A stretch of 64,000 nt of DNA. It comes from Lentibacter algarum (GTDB lineage Bacteria > Pseudomonadota > Alphaproteobacteria > Rhodobacterales > Rhodobacteraceae). The stretch is from assembly GCF_040580765.1 (NCBI RefSeq), contig NZ_CP158687.1:248001-312000 (forward strand), given 5' to 3'. Below, in pieces: positions 8,288-16,736 of this stretch (its first letter is position 1; each line of letters begins with the position of its first letter). Position numbers and translations under genes: made by a program. A model generated the notes under the pieces. That model made no database searches. It was not told where the DNA came from and worked only from the letters and a program-made list of their open reading frames with translations.

Positions 8288-10026
8288 AGCGTGCCTCCAC
8301 CTTCGCCTTTGCCAGCTTGCTTGGTGATTTCGGAGTGGTTCTGGACCATACGGCGCAAAACCTCCTCCTTGGGACCAAAGCTGAGAACACGGCCTTCTTC
8401 GAGCATCAGGAGGATGTCGCACTGCTCGATTGCCGCGGGTCGATGGGCCATGATCAGGACGGACTTACCTTCTTTGCGGAAGGTTGAAATGGCCCGATTG
8501 AGCGCTTGGCTGCCGTCATTGTCGAGGTTGGAGTTCGGCTCATCAAGGATCAATACAACGGGGTCTCCGTACATGGCACGCGCCAAGCCGATCCGCTGAA
8601 TCTGTCCGCCTGACAACCGTCCGCCATTTGCCGAAACTTTGGTGTCATACCCGTCAGGCAAAGCGACGATCATTGCATGAGCATCTGCACGTTGCGCAGC
8701 TTTTACAACTGCGGCGGCATCAGGCGCCAGTGAAAGGCGGGCAATGTTTTCGGCTATCGTCCCTTCAAAAAGCTCGACGCGCTGGGGCAGGTACCCGATG
8801 AGGTCGCCTAGAATGGTGGGATCGTATTGATCAAGGGCCGCGCCATCGAGGCGAATTTTGCCGCCTGCTGGACGCCATGCGCCGGTGAGTGCGCGGGCAA
8901 GGGATGACTTGCCTGCGCCTGATTTTCCGATCACGCCGACCGCTTGGCCAGGCTTGACTGTGAAGTTAACCACCTTGAGCGAAGCCTGAGCTTCGCCGGG
9001 AGGCACAACCGTGACTTGGATCACTTCCAAAAGAGCATTCGGGCGCGGAAGGGGCATGCGCGTATGCTCTGGGGGAACGTCTGATAGCAATTGAGCCAAG
9101 ACTTGCCACCCTTTGCGGGCGCGAGCGAAAAGTGGCCAATGGCCAATGCTCATCTCGATCGGAGCGAGAGCGCGGCCCATCAGGATGGAACCCGCGATCA
9201 TCGCACCTGGCGTGAGCTGATTTTGCAGCACGAGGTATGCGCCGAGGCCAAGCATGGCGGACTGGAGCAAGAGGCGAAAGGCTTTGCCTGACGTTGTGAA
9301 AACTCCGCTCAGATCCGCTGCGGTCATATGTTCTGACAAAGAGGCCGTGCGGGCCTTTTGCCAGCGCGCGAATGCAGATGCGCGCATCCCCATCGCTTCG
9401 ATCATTTCGGCTTCGGAGCGAATCTGCTCTGACAAAATTTCGGCATGGGCGACCGCGCTGTTGGCACGGTTTAGCGGACGGCGTGTGGCCAAGAGATTTG
9501 TAAGGGTCAGTACGATCAGAAGGGCGCCGCCGACAATGGCAAGATAGCCCAACCATGGGTGGAACAGGAATATCCCAAACAGGAAAAGCGGTGCGAAGGG
9601 CATGTCAAAAAGGGCCATGAGCGCGGGGGAGGTGAGCAAGCGTTGCACTGCTTCCAGATCGCGCAGGGCCAAGGCCGTTTCGTCCTGATGGCCGAGGGCA
9701 TTTTTGCGCATAACGGCGTCAAAGACACGCTTGTCTAGACGCGCCTGAAAACGCGCGCCAGCGCGTGCCATGATCCGCCCGCGGGCATAATCAAGCAGGC
9801 CCATCATCGTATATAGGAAGACCACAAGGGCGGTGAGCGCGAGGAGTGTAGCGACGGAGCGCGAGCCAAGAACGCGGTCATAGACCTGCAGCATATAGAG
9901 CGGGCCCGTGAGCATCAGCAGGTTTACAAAGGCGCTGAACAAGCCTGCGGCCCAAAAAAGAGCGCGCGACTCACGCCGTGCCGCGCGTAACTCTTCAAAG
10001 CCGAACTGGTTACTGGGTACTTTCAT
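8284..10026 (-). CDS. Type I secretion system permease/ATPase (PrtD-like ABC exporter)
   Basis: A 580-residue fused ABC exporter half-transporter that secretes RTX-type proteins directly to the outside. The N-terminal half has five to six membrane segments (ALFWAAGLFSAFVNLLMLTGPL onward). The C-terminal ATPase has the Walker A GKSGAGKSS, signature LSGGQIQRIGLARA, Walker B VLILDEPNSNLD and switch histidine block IMAHRP. There is no N-terminal C39 peptidase domain, as in the PrtD/AprD class, so substrates should carry a C-terminal secretion signal. ATG 10026 has GAAG five bases upstream; an in-frame GTG at 10032 is the alternative. No obvious RTX substrate gene adjoins it. Confidence 0.94.
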   Translation of the reverse strand: MKVPSNQFGFEELRAARRESRALFWAAGLFSAFVNLLMLTGPLYMLQVYDRVLGSRSVATLLALTALVVFLYTMMGLLDYARGRIMARAGARFQARLDKRVFDAVMRKNALGHQDETALALRDLEAVQRLLTSPALMALFDMPFAPLFLFGIFLFHPWLGYLAIVGGALLIVLTLTNLLATRRPLNRANSAVAHAEILSEQIRSEAEMIEAMGMRASAFARWQKARTASLSEHMTAADLSGVFTTSGKAFRLLLQSAMLGLGAYLVLQNQLTPGAMIAGSILMGRALAPIEMSIGHWPLFARARKGWQVLAQLLSDVPPEHTRMPLPRPNALLEVIQVTVVPPGEAQASLKVVNFTVKPGQAVGVIGKSGAGKSSLARALTGAWRPAGGKIRLDGAALDQYDPTILGDLIGYLPQRVELFEGTIAENIARLSLAPDAAAVVKAAQRADAHAMIVALPDGYDTKVSANGGRLSGGQIQRIGLARAMYGDPVVLILDEPNSNLDNDGSQALNRAISTFRKEGKSVLIMAHRPAAIEQCDILLMLEEGRVLSFGPKEEVLRRMVQNHSEITKQAGKGEGGGTL

Positions 10027-10058
10027 GCGCACTTCATACGCATAAACCCTTATGGAAT

Positions 10059-10091
10059 CCTCAAATCACGCGTATTATCGCGCATTTGAGG
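10059..10091. promoter_or_regulatory. 33-bp inverted repeat between divergent genes
   Basis: CCTCAAAT (10059-10066) is matched by ATTTGAGG (10084-10091), with inner arms CGCG (10069-10072) and CGCG (10079-10082) around TATTAT. It lies in the 175-bp region between the divergently transcribed type I exporter gene and mlaA. As neither gene ends here, a terminator is unlikely. An operator or a 5' leader structure is the better guess. Confidence 0.5.
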
Positions 10092-10201
10092 CGTTGGCCT
10101 GTTTCCAAACTGCCACATATTCGCAATAACAAAGTAGACTGGTTGGGCTCAGGGCTCAGATGTCATAGATGGGTAAGATGGATTTGAGTGGGGAGTTTGC
10201 G

Positions 10202-10954
10202 TTGCAAAAGGGATTTTTGAAACCTGTTGCACTGATTGCCGTGATGGGATTGGCTGCCGCCTGCACAAAGCGGGATGCGGCGCTGGACCCGTCCGTTGTA
10301 TTTGACCCCTATGTTGAGACCAATCGCAACAATCATGAATTCAACAGAGCCGTGGATCGCACATTCGTGCGGCCTGCGAGCAAAGGCTATGTGAGCATTG
10401 TGCCCAAGCCTGTGCAAAGTGGCGTCAGTAATTTCTCTTCCAACCTGTCGCTTCCGGGAACGATTGTGAACAACGTGCTCCAAGGGCGCATTGGAGAGGC
10501 TGGGCAAAATACGCTGCGCTTTGCTTTGAACACCACGCTTGGGATTGGTGGGATTTTTGACCCATCATCAGAATTCAAGCTTTACCGTGCGAAAGCGGAC
10601 TTTGGCGAGACGCTGGCTGTCTGGGGTGTGGGCGAAGGCGCTTATGTTGAGCTGCCGCTGATTGGCCCTGCAACAGAGCGGGACGCAGTTGGACGGATTG
10701 TGGACCTGTTCACCAATCCTTTGACCTACATGGTTCCAGCGCCTGAAAGTTACTATGGCACGGGCGCTTCTGTGGCGGCACGCCTTGGCGACCGTGGAAC
10801 TTTTGGAGATACGATCGATTCTGTTCTCTATGACAGCGCCGACAGCTATGCGCAGGCGCAAACGATTTACTTGCAAAACCGTCGGTTTGAATTGGGCCAA
10901 GCGGCCCCAGAAGCCGAGCTTGACCCCTTTGATCTGAACACAGAAGGTTTCTGA
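10202..10954 (+). CDS. mlaA: MlaA (VacJ) family outer-membrane lipoprotein
   Basis: MlaA sits in the outer membrane and removes misplaced phospholipids from its outer leaflet, passing them to periplasmic MlaC. The protein has a lipoprotein signal (FLKPVALIAVMGLAAAC, lipobox LAAAC) and then family blocks FDPYVETNRNNHEFNRAVDR, SNLSLPGTIVNNVLQG, ALNTTLGIGGIFDP and GVGEGAYVELPLIGP. I chose TTG 10202 because GTGGGGAG lies seven bases upstream and it gives a normal 21-residue signal peptide; ATG 10169 or 10178 would place acidic residues ahead of it. Two bases separate it from mlaC. MlaFED genes are not in the window. Confidence 0.92.
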   Translation: MQKGFLKPVALIAVMGLAAACTKRDAALDPSVVFDPYVETNRNNHEFNRAVDRTFVRPASKGYVSIVPKPVQSGVSNFSSNLSLPGTIVNNVLQGRIGEAGQNTLRFALNTTLGIGGIFDPSSEFKLYRAKADFGETLAVWGVGEGAYVELPLIGPATERDAVGRIVDLFTNPLTYMVPAPESYYGTGASVAARLGDRGTFGDTIDSVLYDSADSYAQAQTIYLQNRRFELGQAAPEAELDPFDLNTEGF

Positions 10955-10956
10955 TT

Positions 10957-11562
10957 ATGCGTTTTATGACACGTCGTCACTCGATCAAACTGATGGCTGC
11001 GACTGTGGCCAGCTTTGTTCTGCCCCCCCTGTCAGCACAGGCGTTTTCTAAGGATGAAGCGCGCAGCTTGGTGGATAAGCTCGTGGGCGAGATCAACTCT
11101 GTGATTGGGTCGGGCAAATCCGAAGACGCGATGTACAAAGATTTCGAGCGTATTTTCGCACGTTATTCAGATACCGCTTATATTGCGGCCTATACATTGG
11201 GCAATGACGGGCGCACCGCCACTGCCGCGCAAAAGCGGGCTTATTCTGAAGCATTTGAGACCTATGTGGCGCGTAAGTATGGCCGTCGGTTCCGTGAGTT
11301 TATCGGCGGACGTCTTGAAGTCACGGGCGTGAAGCAAGTCAAGAAATGGTATGAGGTGAGCGCTGTCGCTTACCTGAAGGGGCAGTCGCCCTTTGAAGTG
11401 ACGTTTCTTGTTTCTGATCGTTCGGGTGGGAACAAATTCTTCAATCTCTACATCGAGGGCATCAACATGCTCCTGACGGAACGAACAGAGATTGGCTCAA
11501 TGCTGGACAAGCGCCGTGGTGATATTGATGCGCTGGTCGCCGATTTGAAGAACGCCGGGTAG
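10957..11562 (+). CDS. mlaC: MlaC/Ttg2D family phospholipid-binding protein
   Basis: A 201-residue periplasmic lipid shuttle of the MlaC family, expected to carry phospholipid between MlaA and the inner-membrane MlaFED complex. The signal region reads TRRHSIKLMAATVASFVLPPLSAQA, with adjacent arginines resembling a twin-arginine signal, though a Sec signal is not excluded. Mature-protein blocks include FERIFARYSDTAYIAAYTLG, AFETYVARKYGRRFREFIGG and FFNLYIEGINMLLTERTEIG, where E. coli MlaC has its lipid-pocket segment. It follows mlaA by two bases, so they form one operon; the start may be ATG 10957 or 10966. Confidence 0.9.
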   Translation: MRFMTRRHSIKLMAATVASFVLPPLSAQAFSKDEARSLVDKLVGEINSVIGSGKSEDAMYKDFERIFARYSDTAYIAAYTLGNDGRTATAAQKRAYSEAFETYVARKYGRRFREFIGGRLEVTGVKQVKKWYEVSAVAYLKGQSPFEVTFLVSDRSGGNKFFNLYIEGINMLLTERTEIGSMLDKRRGDIDALVADLKNAG

Positions 11563-11612
11563 GGACTTTCCTGACGCCGAGAGGCCGATTTGTTTATGAG
11601 TTTGAGGGTTAC

Positions 11613-12788
11613 ATGTGCAAGTTTCTTAAGGCGGCTTTGCTGGCGCTAGTGTTGGCTTTGCCACAGAGCGTTGTTGCGAAATGTGGTGACAGCTTTGCTG
11701 ATTTTGTCTCGGACATAAAAAAAGAAGCGCGTGCCAAGGGCTATGATGCGGCGTTGGTCGACAGTTTTTTTGCCAACGTACGGGTTGATCGAAAAGTGCT
11801 GAAAGCGGACCGTGCACAGGGGGTCTTTCAGCTAGACTTTACCAGCTTTGCCCGCAGACTTATTTCAAATGAACGGCTCAACAAAGGCGTGATGAATGCC
11901 AAGCGCTATGATCGCATTTTTGACCGTGTGGAGCGTGAATATGGTGTGAGCCGCGGCGTTCTGCTGGCGTTTTGGGCGTTTGAAACGGATTACGGCTCGT
12001 ATCAAGGGAATTTCAACACGCTCAATGCGCTGATGACACTCAGCCATGACTGCCGCCGGCCAGAGCTTTTCCGTCCGCAAGTTTTTGCGGCGCTCGAACT
12101 CTACAAGCATGGCGACTTTAGCCCGACCAAAACGACAGGGGCTTGGGCGGGAGAGATTGGCATGGTGCAGATGCTGCCTCAGGATATTATCGACAATGGT
12201 GTTGATGGTGACGGAGATGGGCATGTCTTGCTCAAGACATCTGCTGCGGATGCGCTTCTGAGCGGAGCCAAGATGCTCAAGCATCTGGGCTGGCGCGCGG
12301 GCGAGCCTTGGCTGCAAGAAGTGGTTGTGCCTGAGGAATTGGATTGGTCAAAGTCCGGACTGCGCACGCAAATGAAGGCATCTGACTGGGCAAAGATGGG
12401 CGTAAAGCCACGTGGCGGAAAGCTGGCGGGACACTTGCCCGCTTCTCTCATTCTGCCGCAGGGCCGCAAGGGACCAGCCTTTCTCGCTTATCCCAACTTT
12501 CGCGTTTATTTTGAGTGGAACCAAAGTTTCACCTATGTGCTCACAGCGGCATATTTTGCCAATCGTTTTGGTGGTGCGCCCGTGTTTGATGCGGGCCAGC
12601 CCGAGCGCGGGCTTGCAGGGGGCGATTTGAAAATTCTGCAAGAAAAGCTCGCGCGCAAAGGCTATGATGTCGGTAAGATTGACGGGATATTGGGCGCTGG
12701 TACGCGCGCGGCTGTACAGGATATGCAAGAAAAGCTTGGGCTCCCAGCTGATGCGTGGCCCACGCACCAGCTTCTCAACAGGCTTTAA
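11613..12788 (+). CDS. Lytic murein transglycosylase, MltB-like with C-terminal peptidoglycan-binding domain
   Basis: A 391-residue secreted enzyme that cleaves the MurNAc-GlcNAc bond to give 1,6-anhydro ends. A Sec signal peptide (residues 1-22, ending VVAKC) precedes the SLT_2 catalytic domain. The likely catalytic glutamate is E124 in FWAFETDYGSYQGNFNTLNA, followed by ELYKHGDF, AGEIGMVQMLPQDI and NFRVYFEWNQSFTYVLTAAYFANR. The last 60 residues form a PG_binding_1 domain (LKILQEKLARKGYDVGKIDG and GAGTRAAVQDMQEKLG). The cysteine at position 24 could be lipidated, but no clean lipobox is present. It lies 50 bp after mlaC and its end overlaps the convergent aminotransferase by four bases. Confidence 0.93.
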   Translation: MCKFLKAALLALVLALPQSVVAKCGDSFADFVSDIKKEARAKGYDAALVDSFFANVRVDRKVLKADRAQGVFQLDFTSFARRLISNERLNKGVMNAKRYDRIFDRVEREYGVSRGVLLAFWAFETDYGSYQGNFNTLNALMTLSHDCRRPELFRPQVFAALELYKHGDFSPTKTTGAWAGEIGMVQMLPQDIIDNGVDGDGDGHVLLKTSAADALLSGAKMLKHLGWRAGEPWLQEVVVPEELDWSKSGLRTQMKASDWAKMGVKPRGGKLAGHLPASLILPQGRKGPAFLAYPNFRVYFEWNQSFTYVLTAAYFANRFGGAPVFDAGQPERGLAGGDLKILQEKLARKGYDVGKIDGILGAGTRAAVQDMQEKLGLPADAWPTHQLLNRL

Positions 12789-14140
12789 CTTGCGGCGGCA
12801 AAGCCTGCATCGAGCGCTGTTAGGATTGTCTGTACATCAGCAGACGTAAGCACGAGGGGGGGCGAGAGGATCACGTTTGGCCCTGAGACTCGCACCATCG
12901 CTCCGTTTTGATATGTGACCTCTTGCAGCGTGCCGATGGGCCCTTTGCCAATCGGAGCTTTGCTAGCGCGGTCTGACACCAACTCCAGTGCGCACATTAG
13001 ACCATGCCCTCCACGCACATCGCCTATCATTTCGTATTTGTCTTGTAGGGCTTGCAAGCCACTGAAAAGTTCGGCCCCGCGTGCGGCGGCGTTTTCGTTG
13101 ACCTTGAGGCGCTTTGTTTCGGCGAGGCACGCCAGCGCCGCAGCTGCGCCAACAGGATGGCCTGAGTAGGTATAGCCATGACCGATGGCGGCCTTGCCTG
13201 TTTTGTCTCCCTCAAAGACCTGCACGACGTCGTCAGCGATCATCACGGCGCCGAAGGGGAAGTAACCGTTTGTTATGGCCTTGGCGGTGCACATAAAGTC
13301 TGGTTTGACGCCCCAGTGGCGGCTGCCCGACCATGAACCGGTACGGCCAAAAGCGGTGATCACCTCATCGGCAATGAGCAGAATACCGTTGCGTGTGCAG
13401 ATATCGCGCACGCCTGGCATGAAGCTTTTGTGAGGCGGAATGACCCCGCCAGCGCCAAGGATAGGCTCCATTATGAAGGCGGCGATTGTACCTGCGCCCT
13501 GGAAGGCGATTTCATCTTCAAGTGCTTGCAGGCAAAGCTGCGCAAGCTTTTCCGGATCTGTCTCATTGAACGGATTGCGATAGGGATAGGGCGCGGGAAT
13601 ATGGAAACAGCCCGCCATGAGCGGCTCATAGGCGGTCCGAAAATTGGCGTTGCCATTGACGGAGGCGCCGCCGAAGTGCGTTCCGTGATATCCCTTCTTG
13701 AGACTGAGGTATTTGGTGCGCGCGGGCTCGCCTTTGACCTTATGATACTGACGCGCGAGGCGCAGGGCGGTTTCGACTGAATCTGAACCGCCAGATGTAT
13801 AAAAGGCGCGCGTCAGACCGTCAGGCTCAAAGAATTCGCGCAGTTCTTCGGACAGTTCAATGACTGCGTCGTTGGTCGTGCCACGAAAGGTGGAATAATA
13901 GGGGAGCTGCTCAAGCTGGGCTGCAATGGCATCTTTGATCGGTTGGCAGGAGAAGCCAAGGTTGACGTTCCAGAGCCCGCCGACCCCATCAACGACTTTG
14001 TGGCCGTCGACATCAATGATGCTGACGCCTTCTGCGCCGGTTACGATTGTGGGTGGATTTGCGAGGCTGTCGGCGGGGTGCGCCATGGGGTGCCAGAGTG
14101 AGCGGGCGTTCTTTTCCTTCAGGAAATTGCTGTCTTTCAC
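12785..14140 (-). CDS. Class III PLP-dependent aminotransferase (omega-amino acid--pyruvate type)
   Basis: A 451-residue fold-type I PLP enzyme of the class III group (beta-alanine--pyruvate, taurine--pyruvate and amine transaminases). Visible blocks are FYTSGGSDSVETALRLARQY (phosphate loop), KKGYHGTHFGGASVNGN, FIMEPILGAGGVIPP, LLIADEVITAFGRTGSWSGS (PLP-binding Asp) and CTAKAITNGYFPFGAV, which carries the Schiff-base lysine. The exact amine donor cannot be read from sequence. It is last in a coupled operon iclR-HAD-aminotransferase (four-base ATGA overlaps), divergent from a carboxylate transporter and an aldehyde dehydrogenase, which suggests catabolism of an amino acid or amine. Confidence 0.92.
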   Translation of the reverse strand: MKDSNFLKEKNARSLWHPMAHPADSLANPPTIVTGAEGVSIIDVDGHKVVDGVGGLWNVNLGFSCQPIKDAIAAQLEQLPYYSTFRGTTNDAVIELSEELREFFEPDGLTRAFYTSGGSDSVETALRLARQYHKVKGEPARTKYLSLKKGYHGTHFGGASVNGNANFRTAYEPLMAGCFHIPAPYPYRNPFNETDPEKLAQLCLQALEDEIAFQGAGTIAAFIMEPILGAGGVIPPHKSFMPGVRDICTRNGILLIADEVITAFGRTGSWSGSRHWGVKPDFMCTAKAITNGYFPFGAVMIADDVVQVFEGDKTGKAAIGHGYTYSGHPVGAAAALACLAETKRLKVNENAAARGAELFSGLQALQDKYEMIGDVRGGHGLMCALELVSDRASKAPIGKGPIGTLQEVTYQNGAMVRVSGPNVILSPPLVLTSADVQTILTALDAGFAAAS

Positions 14141-14799
14141 GGGTCTGTCCTTTCAAGATCAAGGAGGCGCAGAGCCTCTGCATAGCTTTGGGAAGGGGCC
14201 ATCACGTCAAAATGCACGGCTGGCAGGCCTAGGGCCTCTGCCCCCTTAATGTTGCGAAGCTGGTCATCGACAAAGACGCAGTCGGCGGCGGGTAGGCCTA
14301 GCTCTTGCAGAACCTGCTCATAGGCGCGCGCATCGGGCTTGAGGATGCCTGTGTAGGTCGCGTCGACGATCACCTCGAAGTCTTTGAGGAAGGGCAGCTT
14401 CTCGCGGAAGTCTGCACCGTAGAAGAGATCAAGCTCGTTGGAGAGGATGGCGAGGCGAACGCCAGCGGCCTTGCAAGCGGCAATGGTGGTGCGAAATTCG
14501 GGGCGGATGACGGCGTCAGGGTCAGCCCCGCGCGCGGCACGCACGAAATCACTCATCTCGTTCCAGTTCTGGCCTACGAGTTTGGCGACTTCAGCGGTGC
14601 GGCTTTTCCAATAGTCGCGCTCCGATATTTCGTCAGCCTGCATTGCGCGCCAGAGGGGGTCGGCCTCGGGCGCGAAGGGACCTTGCCATGTGAGCGAGCC
14701 ATTGGGTAGGCCGAGCGCCTTTTCACTCAGATCATGAGTTTCAAACAGCGTACGGGAAATGACGCCACCAAAATCAAGGATAAGCGCGCGTGTATTCAT
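14137..14799 (-). CDS. HAD-superfamily hydrolase, subfamily IA
   Basis: A 220-residue haloacid dehalogenase-like protein with a helical cap. Motif I is LILDFGGVIS (nucleophile D9), motif II ILSNELD, motif III the lysine of GILKPDARAYEQVL and motif IV CVFVDDQLRNI. The second aspartate normally found two residues after the nucleophile is glycine here (D-F-G), a variant known in some HAD lineages that is not typical of classical phosphatases. The substrate is unknown. It overlaps iclR upstream and the aminotransferase downstream by four bases each, so it probably belongs to the same catabolic pathway. Confidence 0.88.
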   Translation of the reverse strand: MNTRALILDFGGVISRTLFETHDLSEKALGLPNGSLTWQGPFAPEADPLWRAMQADEISERDYWKSRTAEVAKLVGQNWNEMSDFVRAARGADPDAVIRPEFRTTIAACKAAGVRLAILSNELDLFYGADFREKLPFLKDFEVIVDATYTGILKPDARAYEQVLQELGLPAADCVFVDDQLRNIKGAEALGLPAVHFDVMAPSQSYAEALRLLDLERTDP

Positions 14800-15578
14800 G
14801 CGGCGGGTTCTTTCTGGCGATAGCTTGGAGGGAGAAAGCCGCCCATCAGCCGTGTGAGGCGTGGGCTTGCGTCCAGTAATGCTGTGCGGATGCGCGTACG
14901 GGCCTCGGGGGACATGCGCGCCGAGGGCGCGGCGACTGCGACGGCACCGATGCAGGCCTGGCTTGCATCAAAGAGAGGTGCGGCGTGCGTGTGCACATCG
15001 GTTTCAAAGGCGCTGATGGCCTCTGCGAAACCGTCACGACGAATGTCATCAAGTTTGGCCTTGATCAGTTTGCGGTCTGTGAGTGTGCCTGAAGAGAAGG
15101 CTTCTAGAGGGCGCTCAAGCGCGGCTTTGGCAAAGGACGGATCGGCGTAGGCCAGCACGACATGGCCCGAGCTTGTCGCATGAAGCGGCAAGATTTCGGC
15201 GTCATCCATTGTGACTTGGAGGCCGTGTTGGTGGGCGTAGGCATAGGCGATCGTGCTCAGGACTTCACCATGGAGGAGCGAGACATGGGCTGTTTCGCCT
15301 GTGCGCATCGCAAGATCATCCGCCACGCTTTGGGCCAGATCGCGGCGCGGAACCGTGGCTTCGCGCAGGGCAGCGAGCCGTAGAAAGGCGGGCCCAAGGC
15401 GGTATTCGCGGCCAGAATTGGTCTGTTCAACGAATCCTTGGTCCTGAAGCTCGGTGAGCATCCGGTGTACTGTTGTCTTGTTCATACCCGTTAGGCGCGC
15501 CATTTCACTCAGGCCAATATGGCTCTGAGATCGGCTGAAATAATTCAGTAATGACAAAGCTTTGGAAACAGTTCCCAT
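14796..15578 (-). CDS. IclR family transcriptional regulator
   Basis: A 260-residue regulator with the N-terminal winged helix (VSKALSLLNYFSRS, LSEMARLTGMNKTTVHRMLT) and the C-terminal effector-binding domain (TVPRRDLAQSVADDLAMRTG, LPLHATSSGHVVLAYADPSF, and a final block around ASQACIGAVAVAAPSARM). IclR proteins bind small carboxylates or aromatic acids and repress or activate the adjacent catabolic genes. ATG 15578 begins the conserved domain; the frame extends to 15695 but would run through the operator region. It is divergent from tctC (156 bp between starts), heads the HAD/aminotransferase operon, and probably controls both directions through the inverted repeats at 15653-15713. Confidence 0.93.
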   Translation of the reverse strand: MGTVSKALSLLNYFSRSQSHIGLSEMARLTGMNKTTVHRMLTELQDQGFVEQTNSGREYRLGPAFLRLAALREATVPRRDLAQSVADDLAMRTGETAHVSLLHGEVLSTIAYAYAHQHGLQVTMDDAEILPLHATSSGHVVLAYADPSFAKAALERPLEAFSSGTLTDRKLIKAKLDDIRRDGFAEAISAFETDVHTHAAPLFDASQACIGAVAVAAPSARMSPEARTRIRTALLDASPRLTRLMGGFLPPSYRQKEPAA

Positions 15579-15652
15579 GGATTTCCTTCTGGCCGAAGAG
15601 GCCGGTGTACGTATTTGAAGACAGGCTACGCTTGCTTGGCTCTTTAAAGGTG

Positions 15653-15713
15653 TTGACAGACTCAGTACGGGTCTGTCAATCTGTTTTAGAACCAACGGTT
15701 CAAATAATGAACC
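15653..15713. promoter_or_regulatory. Candidate IclR operator region (two sets of inverted repeats)
   Basis: TTGACAGAC (15653-15661) and GTCTGTCAA (15671-15679) form a perfect 9-bp inverted repeat with 9 bases between; its left arm also resembles a -35 hexamer for tctC. Downstream, GAACC (15689-15693), GGTTC (15697-15701) and GAACC (15709-15713) give three half-sites of a second palindrome family. The location between iclR and tctC fits regulator binding; which repeat is the operator is not known. Confidence 0.6.
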
Positions 15714-15734
15714 AGCACGATCAGGGAGATAACG

Positions 15735-16676
15735 ATGCTAGGTAACAAGATTCTCGGCGGCGCTTTAGCGCTGACCATGGCCGCCATGGGCGGCGCAGCG
15801 ATGGCTGAATATCCAGAAAAACCTGTGAGCTTTATTGTGCCTTGGCCTCCAGGTGATTTGGAGGATGTCCTGACACGGATGATTGCCGAAGACTTTCAGG
15901 CGGAGTACGGCGTTTCAGCGGCTGTTGTGAACAAGCCTGGCGGCGGCGGCGGGCCGTTCCCTGGTGCGATCGAGGTGGCGCAAGCGCCTGCGGATGGCTA
16001 CACCATCGGCTCCTTTGTGATTGGGGTGCCTGTCGTTGGGCACCAGATCGGGATTGACGAGCTGACACCAGAGAAGTTTGACCCGCTGGGTATTTTCCTC
16101 ACATATCCATTTGTCATCGCGACAAGCAAAGATGCGCCTTACTCCAATATGGACGAGCTGGCTGCTTACGCGAAAGAAAACGATGTGGCGCTCGGGCACT
16201 TTGGCGACCCGCTGACACCCACTCAGGTGACTAAAGCAATGGCTGTTACAAAGGGTTTTGAGTGGGGCAGTGACGCCGCATTTGATGCGCTCGATTGCAA
16301 TACGTTGGCCTCTGGAGATGCGGATGTGATCAACACCACATTGCAGCTGATCCTTCCATGTCTTGATGATGTGAAGGTGCTCGTCTCCATCACTGACGAA
16401 CGGATCAGTCTTGTTCCAGATGCGCCAACAGCTGGCGAAGTGGACCCCGAGATGAATATCGCGCTTTGGAACGGTTTGTTCGTTCACAAGGACACGCCTG
16501 CGGACGTCCGTGCGAAGATCATTGCTGTTGCTGAAAAAACAGTGATGAGCGAGCGGGCGCAAAACGTAGCCAAGGAAACAGGCGCGCTTGTGTATTGGCA
16601 GGGTGCTGATGATGCCGCGGCGCGCGTGGCACGCAACATCGAAACCGTGGCCAAAATCCAAGGTCTCTTGGAATAA
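15735..16676 (+). CDS. tctC: Tripartite tricarboxylate transporter, substrate-binding protein (TctC family)
   Basis: A 313-residue periplasmic binding protein of the TTT family, which captures carboxylates for the TctAB permease. A Sec signal peptide (about residues 1-24, cleavage near AMAEY) is followed by the conserved strand SFIVPWPPGDLEDVLTRMIA, VVNKPGGGGGPFPGAIEVAQ, ADGYTIGSF, and the C-terminal GLFVHKDTPADVRAKIIAVAEK. The ligand cannot be inferred, since the family binds many dicarboxylates and aromatic acids. A hairpin after the gene separates it from tctB, and this would favour more binding protein than permease. The promoter lies in the IclR operator region. Confidence 0.92.
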   Translation: MLGNKILGGALALTMAAMGGAAMAEYPEKPVSFIVPWPPGDLEDVLTRMIAEDFQAEYGVSAAVVNKPGGGGGPFPGAIEVAQAPADGYTIGSFVIGVPVVGHQIGIDELTPEKFDPLGIFLTYPFVIATSKDAPYSNMDELAAYAKENDVALGHFGDPLTPTQVTKAMAVTKGFEWGSDAAFDALDCNTLASGDADVINTTLQLILPCLDDVKVLVSITDERISLVPDAPTAGEVDPEMNIALWNGLFVHKDTPADVRAKIIAVAEKTVMSERAQNVAKETGALVYWQGADDAAARVARNIETVAKIQGLLE

Positions 16677-16689
16677 GTCGACAGCAACT

Positions 16690-16719
16690 GGCTGGGCGAA
16701 GATTTTGCCCAGCCTTTCT
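16690..16719 (+). terminator. Intra-operon hairpin between tctC and tctB
   Basis: GGCTGGGC (16690-16697) pairs perfectly with GCCCAGCC (16707-16714) around a 9-base loop, followed by TTTCT. The short T-run suggests partial termination or 3'-end protection of tctC mRNA rather than a complete stop. Confidence 0.7.
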
Positions 16720-16736
16720 GTGTCTTGGGGATCGAT

